Assembly (NCBI GenBank): GCA_018398575.1
Contig: JAGTXZ010000010.1
Location: 1,426,001 to 1,490,000 of the forward strand
Length of the DNA: 64,000 nt
Origin: Ampelomyces quisqualis
Taxonomy: Eukaryota; Ascomycota; Dothideomycetes; Pleosporales; Phaeosphaeriaceae
Direction of reading: 5' to 3'
Numbering within the stretch: the first letter of the stretch is position 1; every line of letters begins with the position of its first letter. The notes below the pieces were generated by a model, which was not told the origin of the DNA, did not search any database, and was given only the letters and a program-made list of their open reading frames with translations. This document shows, piece after piece, positions 56,623 through 64,000 of this stretch. The translations under genes were made by a program, and so were the position numbers.

Positions 56623-57888
56623 ATTGGACCTGTCGGGGTTTGGGGTAGTGACATACGGCACATGGAACCGGCGTTTCTGGGATTCTCTTCCTATCCTACT
56701 TCTCCAATCCTCATTTCCTATGTATATAGAGGGATGAAACCAAGGCATTCTCCGAAGTCAACATGTCGAGCAGTGCTCACTTTTGCAACTCAAGTGCGGT
56801 ACAGTACATGTCTCATTCGCCCGGATGACGATGGAGATGCGCATCTAGCTACCTTGGCACTGCCTCAGAGGTCAACGATATGTCACAGATGGTTCATTAC
56901 CCGCTCCCCAAGCTGACCCTCGGCCTAGTTTGTGGGAACGGTAGCACATGACAAAGACAAATTGCTGTATGGAGTACTCAGTAAGCGACCCCTCTGGCGT
57001 CCACCACGTGGTGGGGTGGTGGCAGGCGCCAAGAGAGTGCCAAGAGGGCTGGTGAGAGGGTAAGCTGCATGGCGGTGGATGCCTCTGGGGCGGAATCGAC
57101 GATTGGGACGGTGGTCGTGTGGATGGTGTGGCAGCAAGGAAGCTTGTCTCTGATGCTGTTCCCGCATGCGTGTGATGTGTGGCAGCGAGGAAGCTTGTCT
57201 CTGATGCTGTTCCCGCATGCGTGTGATGTGTGGCAGCGAGGAAGCTTGTCTCTGATGCTGTTTCCGCATGCGTGTGATGTGTGGTGAGCGGTGACAATGA
57301 TGGGCGACGGTCTTGGTGGGGAGGCCAAGACAGATGTGGCTTGGCTGCCAAGCGGGCTGCCAAGCGGGCTGAGGCGGGCGGAACGAATGGGCGTGCGCGC
57401 GAGTCCACGGCTGCATGGCGGCGTCGAGGCTGTGCAGGGCCAGCGCTCGGGACGACGATTCCACTGGATGCGCATGGGCGCGCCGTTTCCGGCGACTCGT
57501 GCCACACAGACGACTTCGCCTCACTCTCGAGCACGGCAAGGCGCCCAATGTTGGTGCTGGCGATCCTCGCCGACCACTGCGGATTGCTGGTCGGCATGTG
57601 TTGGAGACTGAGTATCTACTTGTAGTCTGGTACCCCGCAGCAGACAGCCTTGGAATCGTAGAAGAATGAATGGGTGAATGCATGACAGTTTGGCCGCAAA
57701 TGAAGCCGCACCATTCCAGGCTGCCGGAGCTGCTAGACGGCCTGACACTGTCTTCTCAGGGGCTGGCCGCTGACACGTGCTGCCCAGCGCAGTGGTCGCC
57801 GTGAATAAAGACATGTCGTGCCCCGGATGCGGCTACAAGTATCCGTCCGGAGTACATACTACATATCCTCTACCCCAGATCGCCACCT
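56623..57888. other. Intergenic region with minisatellite, no gene seen
   Basis: 1.27 kb downstream of the NRPS. It contains the 51-bp x 3 repeat. Open frames on both strands across the repeat (up to 252 codons) are long because of repeat composition and show no family features. Confidence 0.5.
57126..57278. repeat. 51-bp tandem repeat, 3 copies
   Basis: Near-identical units begin at 57126, 57177 and 57228, each holding AAGCTTGTCTCTGATGCTGT. The period is a multiple of three, so frames on both strands stay open across it. Confidence 0.92.
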
Positions 57889-58554
57889 GTGACCTGGCCT
57901 GCTGCTCTTCAACTACACGGCCCTCGTCACAGCAACGACTTGTCTGCCATGTGTGTCGCCGAACTCTGCGTCACCGTCCTGCCCTGCCAGCATCGCTGGT
58001 ACCATCTTGTCCGTCCCTGCACCCCATCCAGCAACCTCTCGACCTGTGGCAAGAAGTTGGGCATCTCAGGCTGGGAAGTCAAGTGCGAATACTGCCCATA
58101 CTGCCAAGGCCATGTCTCCGAGTTCGAGTACCGCCTCATTGGTGACGGCCCAGCGCCTCCCGTGGGATCTCTCTCCGGCCTTGCGCGCGCCCACTCGACG
58201 TCGCTGAACGCTGCCCGTCGCGACATCCGCCTCGACCAAGTCACGCGGACAGACAGTGCCACGAGCGTCGGCAGCAAGAGCAGTCTCGTCACGGCAGCGT
58301 CGGAGAAGAACCGTGCCATGAACTCCCGCCTCGACGCCTACTTCTTCCCTGCCAACGGCGACCCACCCGTGTCTCCCTACCCATCTGCGCGCGAGGACGA
58401 CGTCGAGACCCACGCCGCCAGCCCCAGCGACACATGCAGCAGCGCCGACCACAGCAGCATGCGACATGCATCCATGTCCGAGCCCTACAAGGTCAACATG
58501 CTGTCGCGCGTGCGCCGCCGTACCAAGCGCCTTTCTGGCATCTTCGCACGCTGA
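57889..58554 (+). CDS. Small protein with N-terminal Cys/His cluster, up to 221 aa
   Basis: The open frame can start at ATG 57889 or, more likely, ATG 57949 (MCVAELCVTVLPCQHRWY). The first 60 residues carry Cys/His spacing that could bind zinc (C-x4-C-x5-C-x-H, then RPC, STC, and CEYCPYC). The rest is disordered, Ser/Asp rich, and ends in a basic stretch RVRRRTKRLSGIFAR. I do not recognise a named family; the pattern recalls small cysteine-containing Dothideomycete proteins without known function. A short upstream exon cannot be excluded. No signal peptide is visible, so it is probably not secreted. Confidence 0.55.
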   Translation: MTWPAALQLHGPRHSNDLSAMCVAELCVTVLPCQHRWYHLVRPCTPSSNLSTCGKKLGISGWEVKCEYCPYCQGHVSEFEYRLIGDGPAPPVGSLSGLARAHSTSLNAARRDIRLDQVTRTDSATSVGSKSSLVTAASEKNRAMNSRLDAYFFPANGDPPVSPYPSAREDDVETHAASPSDTCSSADHSSMRHASMSEPYKVNMLSRVRRRTKRLSGIFAR

Positions 58555-60368
58555 ACCGAGCCTGCTGCGTAGACGTGTAGACGTGCTTGGCAACGTCGTT
58601 TGCGCCGCTACACCGCCGCCCACTCCGCTCAGCCCACCCGCCGCGACTGGGGGTCCACAGTCTAGACCACCACCCACGTCCCACCGCCCACCGCCCGAAA
58701 CAAGGCAAACCCCTTCGTCAACGCGACGAACAAACGACCGGACATGTCACGACGCGACGCGCCACTCTCGACTCCTCTTCACTTCTCCCCTGTATCTATC
58801 CATTTGCTTCCAACCTCGACTCGTACTCACAGCGTCTCTGCTCTCCTCTCCTCTACTGCCGGATACCCCACTTTTTGTTCTTGCGCTTTGCAGTCATCGT
58901 GTGCGCGTCTTCTCCACGACATGGTTGCGCTTCTCACTCACTCCGACTCGGTCCTCCCCCGGCCTTCGTTCAGGAGAAAGACTAGGGATCAGAAGCAAGG
59001 GTGACCTTGTCATGTGCCCTTGGCTTGCTCACTTTCTTGGCGTTGGGCTGCTATGCCGGCAAAAGCACAGGACTTGGGTGCCGGGAACTTTTGCTTCGCA
59101 TCCCCAAACAACAGCTTTAGCCACGTTTGTTACCTAGGCAGCATTCTTGTATTGGCAAACTTGTTCATCAAATGCAAAACAATCTACTGAACCACCTCAC
59201 CTTACCTAGCGATATGGACTGCCCTCACCTGATCTAGCGATATGGACTGCCCTCGCCTTACCTAGCGATGTGGACTGCCCTCGCCTTGCCTAGCGATATG
59301 GACTGCGGTGTACGACTAACGAACCTTCTAGATTACCTTCCATGTGCAGTATTCGCCCTACTGCACTGCACACTGCAGGCGCACCCACCGACTTGTCATT
59401 TATATGCACACCCCCCCCCCCCACCAAGGAAAACTGATCCAAAGCTTGTCTGTGGCATGTGGTGACATGTGGACGATACGGTACCGAGTACAATTTACTC
59501 AACATGGCCTTGATAGGTGGTCGTGGAACAGGTCGATATGGCATGCGGAAGTTCCCTAGCGCGCCACTGCGGCGGAGCAAGCAGATCAACAACCAACCAG
59601 ACGCAGCAATTCACGCACGTGCCCCATAACTCTCATCAACCACAGTACAATACACATCTATGATGACGTGGCGCCCATCGGACCATCTGTGTATCCCAGG
59701 AATGCATAGTGGTACGTACAAGCATTCCACAAGGCGTTACGAAACCCTGCACAAGCACTTGCCCAGTGCAACAAGCTGTTACAAGCATGACGACAAGCTT
59801 CGTTGCGTGAGCTTGTTGCCATTGGCGAGCCAGAAGGAACCCGACTCTCTGGCTTTTCAATACATCATAATCGACCGACGGTATCCGTACAAAATCCGAA
59901 CGCGATAGATCCCTGTAGTCTTGTTTGGTTGTGCATAGGTTGTGCTGCAACGCTCTATATTGGCTCCGAGACACTGTAAGCAGGATTGCGTCATAAGCTA
60001 CACATCCATCGCTGCCTCTACCCAGCCCTGACTCCTGAGGCCGCCAATATGATGCCCGCAATGCTATTGGCTTGTCCTACCATTTGCGCCCTGATATGTG
60101 ATGTCGTACTGGAAGAAGCTATCCCAGATGCTTCCTTTTCCTTGAATCGGTATTTGTCTTCTTGCGCTGACTGTCGGGCTGCCATCACTGCCGACTCTGT
60201 TCTTCACAGGTGAGGCGTTCGCCGACCGCGGCACGTTGGTATTCGATGAGCCTTGCAGGCTCGGCTTGCGGAGAGTTTGCTGGAGACTTGGACGAGACTA
60301 CAACAGGAGTCAGCCATGTTGATGGATCTTGGGACAGTGGAGGCTTAGATTTACACATACGCGCAAAC
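58555..60368. other. Long intergenic region with repeats, no gene seen
   Basis: 1.8 kb between convergent neighbours. It holds a pyrimidine-rich stretch (58760-58900), a 28-bp x 4 repeat and a poly-C tract of about 12 near 59410. The left part is probably 3' UTR of the small gene. Short open frames show no family features. Confidence 0.5.
59206..59306. repeat. 28-bp tandem repeat, 4 copies
   Basis: Units begin CTAGCGATATGGACTG at 59206, 59234, 59262 and 59290, separated by CCCTCRCCTTRC-like spacers. The third has a single T>G-type difference and the fourth is truncated. Confidence 0.9.
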
Positions 60369-63300
60369 CTAAGGCCCCCATAATAAGTCTTTGCGCACAT
60401 TTGTCCCGTCCGGGTCTTCGACCAGCTTGTCCACGGCCGCACCAGTATTGCCGCTCGTCTCGGTCTCTCTCAAATGACTTGGTCCATGTGCGCCTGCTGG
60501 GCTAGCACCTCGAGTAGCGGTGTTGGAGTTGGGATTCGAGTCTGCATTCTCTCCACCTGATGCAGGTTCGGCTCCAGCTCGGAAGCCGATGATGGATACG
60601 CTCTTTCGGCTTGTGCCACTACTACGGCGGCTGTCGAGCGATTTGCCAAGTTGGGTTGCCGGGTCTAGTGCCGACTTCTTCTGCGCGCGCTGACCTAGAC
60701 CAGTCTCGAGACTGCTCTTAACAGTTACTGCGCCCTTGATACCAGGTGTCCCGGGAGCCATGGGCTTCTCCTCCGTAGCATCGAGCAAGTACCACCGCAA
60801 GCCATCCGAGAGCTCAAATGGATTGTCGTCCTCGAACGACACGGCATTACTGGAGGCAATGGAACGTCCGTCAAGAGAGGCGCGTGGTCCACCTTCCAGG
60901 GCCTTGGAAAGATCGACCATACGCTCTTCGACCTTGGAGATGCGTGCAACTAGCCACTCCTTGCCTTGCAGTCGATGTGAATCTTGTTCGCGAAGGAAGA
61001 AGTGTGGCGCTCCAACGTTGAACGCAGCCCATGGACGATGCGCATTGTTCCTCGTGGGCAAGAAAAGAGCAAGATCGCCCTCCTTGAACGAACGATAGGC
61101 AATCTTCTCGTGGGCATCGGCCTGGAATCGATGAGATTTGTCTCGGTAGGCCCGAGCCTCCTTCTGCCATTTGCGTGCAGTGTGCTCCATATCGCGCATA
61201 CGCTTCGCAACAGCATCGCTGAACGTCTCGAGATCGAACATGTCCAGCTTCTTAATTAGGTCATTGTATCGTTGATCCTCTTCCTCTGGGTTGACCGACT
61301 CTGTCCATTGAAGAAAAGACAGATCCCCGATATCATCGAGGAAGCGTTTCAAGGGGATAGGCGACGTTGCTGTCGTGCTCCGACTTAGCCCACCTGTCGT
61401 GTCTGACATGACGGTGCTATTGCCGAGCCTAGACGCTCTCTGTAATACCATCTCGCCATTCTCATGAGTGATAACAAAGCCGAGCGCTTCGATCAGGCGT
61501 ACCAGACGTTCGTGCTGTATGTAGAGACGCTTACTGAGCTCCCTTGCGTGAAGCATACGTTGGTGCGTGCGCGGGGAGTCAAGTTCTTTAAATTTGACTA
61601 TTTCCTTCTCCAAGCGCATGAGCTCCATATCAAGGCTGTTGATATGCGAGGTCTTCTCCGCAAGCTGAATTTTCAATTGTCCGACCTTCACCTCCTCATC
61701 TTCGACACGCTTGCGCAAAGCTTCAGAACCCGTCTCTCCTTCAGCAAACTTGGTGCGAAGATCGCGAAGCTGGCTTCGTTCGTCTTCAAGCTCTGCGGCC
61801 ATTGAAGCAAATTTGTTCTTCTCAGTATCGAGCTGCTCACGGGCAGCTGTGACGTCTTTCTCTTCTTTAGCAAGCTTAATCTTAAGCTCACTTTCACGTT
61901 GCTGCGCCTGCGCACGTGTATTTTCATGTTCGGACTGGGCTATTGTAATAGCTTGCTCAAGCTCCTTCTGATGATTGAAGGACCGTGCTGCCAAGTCCTC
62001 GAGTTGCAAAATCAGTGCAGCATGTTCTTTTGGAACCCTTTCGCCAGGGGATAGATGGCTGAAGGCGGAGGCGAGAGACTCGGCGTGCTGGGTTTGGGCT
62101 GCGTCTCGTTGTGACAGTCCAGCCTGCAACAAGGAGATGCGCTCATTTGCAATCCGGCTCTGCTCATCGGCTTGACGACGTGCTTGGTCTAATGCAGATG
62201 TAAGTTCCTGCACCCTTGCATCGATACTGGTGCGTTCATGATCTCGGCTACCAAGCACGCGATCGAGCTCATCTTCAGCTTCCTCGGTTTTGGCTTTGTA
62301 AGCCTGAATCTCTTCTTCAAGAGACCTTCGTTCGTCGACAAACTCCCGCTGCTGTGCCTTCATGTTCTCCATGATGTTGTTCTTCGTTGACATGGCCTCC
62401 TCAAACCGCCGTTGTGACTCTGCGTCCTTGTCCCTCCTGGCCTGAGCATCTTTTTCTAGAATAGCGCGAGCTTCCCTTTCGGTCGCAAGCTCTTGCTCAA
62501 GACGAACGAGGCGACGCTTCTCATCCTGACCCTGATTGGTTGAGAATCGTCGAGATGAGACGGAAGACTTTCTGGAGTGCTCTTCAAATGGCTTAGGCGA
62601 TGTTGCTTCGATAGTTGGTGTGGACGGATCTCCTAGACTTTGAAGGCCAAAAGATGGCGGTGGGCCTCCTATAAAGAGCCTACTGCTCTGACTCTGGCGA
62701 TGGAGTAAGTCTTCAAGCCTGCGTACTCGGCTTTTCGAGCCTCTTAGCTCGTCCTCAAGCTTTGCATTTGCTTCCTTGAGCACCCGCATCTCGTCGTCCC
62801 CTCGGACCATGAGGGCTGAAGCTTTGCCAAAGGCAGGTTCATGGACACTTCCCATTTTGAAGTTCTTTGCGCGCTTGATCTGCTGTTTCGTGGGCCGATC
62901 CAGATCTTTGATAGCGTGACTCAGCGCTTCAGCTTCATTGTTCTGACCGTCGAAGCTTTGCAGTATGTGAAGATACTCTTCGAGATCAGGACGACCCACA
63001 ATTGGCCAAACGTTCTTTTCAGGTTGGACATTCATTTCAAACCCAACTAAACCGCCTTGCACCGCTTCTAGGTTTACCACTTCCGCGATGGGCTTCAGCC
63101 ACTTTTTCCGCCGGCGCTCTTCCTCTTCTTGGAACGTCGCCATGTCTTCCGCTAGCGAGGACGTGTCTTTCTGAAGTCGCTCGGTCCATTCGCGTCGTCT
63201 GACTGCTTCGACAAGAAGTGTACCGTACACGTATGGTAGCCTGCCAACCAGAGAGAGGAGTTCGAATGCAGCGACGCCTTCTTCTGGTATGCCGACCGAG

Positions 63301-64000
63301 TCAAGCTCCGCATTGAGGCTGGCGATAACTGATTCGATGGCGGTGATTCCCTGCATGCTTTCGATCGAGTTGCTGATGGCGAAGTTTTTTTGTTCAACGG
63401 ACCTCCGCACGAGATCGCTCATCTCTACGCTGTATTCCTTGATTGCGGGCAGGAAGTTTCGCGTGTGTAACAAAGCCATTTTCGAGACCTGCGCAACAGA
63501 CTTGGAGCTGGTCTCGAGCCCCATAACATGCTCGAAGTCTGACTCGACCTTCTTCGCCACAGCATCGATCTCGTTATAGAGGCGGAGAGGCTCGTCGGAG
63601 TCATCCATTAGTGATCGACTCTGGCTCTGGCCTACTGCGCCGAGGAGCTCCTGATAGTCTGTGCCGATTTTCTGCAACTGCGTGCTCATTGCGGCCATGC
63701 GCTTTCGGACCGATTCTCGCACGCGCGTGCTTGTGCCGGCAGCCTTCTTTACAGCATCCACGTCAAGGTAGTCTTGCAACGAAGTTGGCCGATGGGGAGC
63801 AGTCTTGCGAGCGTTTTGGAGAGCTTCTGCAGAGCGCATCTCCTTTGCGAGAAAATGGGCAAAGTCGGGCTTTGCTGGTATGGCGCCCAACTGGCCAAAG
63901 TCGGCGTCGAGGCTCCGCAGGTTGTCGCCTGCCTCTTTCTCGACATGATCGAACCATTCCTTGGCTGCCTTGTACTTGGAGTGCAGTCCGTGTATGTGCG
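60369..64000 (-). CDS. atg11: Autophagy-related protein 11 (Atg11), 5' end outside window
   Basis: Atg11 is the scaffold for selective autophagy, tethering cargo receptors to the Atg1 kinase complex at the phagophore site. The frame is open from the right edge (GLHSKYKAAKEWFDHVEKE) through to the stop at 60369, about 1,210 visible residues. Only the N-terminal ubiquitin-like region and start are missing. Long coiled coils run through the centre (RLVRLEQELATEREARAILEK and many more heptads). The C-terminal Atg11 'claw' domain follows: FKEGDLALFLPTRNN, WAAFNVGAPHFFL, KEWLVARISKVEERMVDL and LSDGLRWYLLDA. The tail is disordered and ends KDLLWGP. No intron is seen in the visible part. Confidence 0.93.
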   Translation of the reverse strand, partial: HIHGLHSKYKAAKEWFDHVEKEAGDNLRSLDADFGQLGAIPAKPDFAHFLAKEMRSAEALQNARKTAPHRPTSLQDYLDVDAVKKAAGTSTRVRESVRKRMAAMSTQLQKIGTDYQELLGAVGQSQSRSLMDDSDEPLRLYNEIDAVAKKVESDFEHVMGLETSSKSVAQVSKMALLHTRNFLPAIKEYSVEMSDLVRRSVEQKNFAISNSIESMQGITAIESVIASLNAELDSVGIPEEGVAAFELLSLVGRLPYVYGTLLVEAVRRREWTERLQKDTSSLAEDMATFQEEEERRRKKWLKPIAEVVNLEAVQGGLVGFEMNVQPEKNVWPIVGRPDLEEYLHILQSFDGQNNEAEALSHAIKDLDRPTKQQIKRAKNFKMGSVHEPAFGKASALMVRGDDEMRVLKEANAKLEDELRGSKSRVRRLEDLLHRQSQSSRLFIGGPPPSFGLQSLGDPSTPTIEATSPKPFEEHSRKSSVSSRRFSTNQGQDEKRRLVRLEQELATEREARAILEKDAQARRDKDAESQRRFEEAMSTKNNIMENMKAQQREFVDERRSLEEEIQAYKAKTEEAEDELDRVLGSRDHERTSIDARVQELTSALDQARRQADEQSRIANERISLLQAGLSQRDAAQTQHAESLASAFSHLSPGERVPKEHAALILQLEDLAARSFNHQKELEQAITIAQSEHENTRAQAQQRESELKIKLAKEEKDVTAAREQLDTEKNKFASMAAELEDERSQLRDLRTKFAEGETGSEALRKRVEDEEVKVGQLKIQLAEKTSHINSLDMELMRLEKEIVKFKELDSPRTHQRMLHARELSKRLYIQHERLVRLIEALGFVITHENGEMVLQRASRLGNSTVMSDTTGGLSRSTTATSPIPLKRFLDDIGDLSFLQWTESVNPEEEDQRYNDLIKKLDMFDLETFSDAVAKRMRDMEHTARKWQKEARAYRDKSHRFQADAHEKIAYRSFKEGDLALFLPTRNNAHRPWAAFNVGAPHFFLREQDSHRLQGKEWLVARISKVEERMVDLSKALEGGPRASLDGRSIASSNAVSFEDDNPFELSDGLRWYLLDATEEKPMAPGTPGIKGAVTVKSSLETGLGQRAQKKSALDPATQLGKSLDSRRSSGTSRKSVSIIGFRAGAEPASGGENADSNPNSNTATRGASPAGAHGPSHLRETETSGNTGAAVDKLVEDPDGTNVRKDLLWGP

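Noticed and set aside
56872..57683. Overlapping 241- and 252-codon minus-strand open frames with repeated TRMREQHQRQASSLPHI-like units
   Set aside because: Their length comes from the 51-bp repeat, which is open on both strands. No family features, no clear introns, and frames overlap each other.
57777..58145. Alternative frame starting MLPSAVVAVNKDMSCPGCGYKYPSG
   Set aside because: It has a nice CxxC, but it conflicts with the longer 57889-58554 frame. A spliced join using GTACAT/CACAG keeps the wrong frame.
1..64000. tRNA genes, transposons and CRISPR
   Set aside because: I looked by eye for tRNA B-box sequences (GGTTCGAATCC-like), transposase or reverse-transcriptase motifs and long terminal repeats and saw none. 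CRISPR is not expected in a fungus.

Overview
The window comes from a filamentous ascomycete (Pezizomycotina). It is probably a Dothideomycete, an inference from gene content and from the sidA / ABC transporter / NPS2-type NRPS arrangement rather than from a marker gene. Genes are eukaryotic: most have short introns (47-150 nt) with GTRAGT-like donors, CTRAY branch points and YAG acceptors. Intergenic DNA holds minisatellites and a recurring 9-mer. I saw no transposon, rRNA, tRNA or CRISPR.

Layout. 1-636: 3' end of a gene coding 7-residue repeats, with frame breaks. 1125-2351 (-): DPH7 (diphthamide pathway). 2621-5182 (-): unknown 853-aa protein, divergent from 5576-7910 (+), an Afg2/Drg1-type AAA ATPase of 60S maturation. 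9624-11615 (+) and 13399-15889 (+): two fungal proteins of unknown function. 16083-16859 (-): ESCRT-II Vps22, divergent from 17689-18993 (+), splicing factor Aar2. 19808-20611 (+): LITAF-like zinc-ribbon protein. 21831-23194 (+): PAP2 lipid phosphatase. 24985-27697 (-): eIF3c. 28407-31342 (-): Yak1 kinase. 57889-58554 (+): small cysteine-containing protein. 60369-64000 (-): Atg11, running off the right edge.

The main accessory locus is 31956-56622, an intracellular-siderophore (ferrichrome-type) cluster. It contains sidA, the L-ornithine N5-monooxygenase (-); a full ABCB-type transporter (-); and, divergent from the transporter, a 5,393-residue NRPS with architecture (A-T-C)x4-T-C-T-C. SidA makes N5-hydroxyornithine. 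An acetyltransferase, not in this window, would make N5-acetyl-N5-hydroxyornithine. The NRPS would assemble and cyclise the hexapeptide, and the ABC protein may move the product or a related metabolite. Three exact matches to the fungal iron-GATA-factor site ATCWGATAA lie in the two promoter-sized gaps of this cluster (two upstream of sidA, one between the ABC gene and the NRPS), and I noticed none elsewhere. Iron repression by an SreA/Fep1-type factor is therefore likely.

All exon joins were worked out by hand from splice motifs, frame and family conservation. Total CDS lengths were checked to be divisible by three. A few positions may be off by one base.
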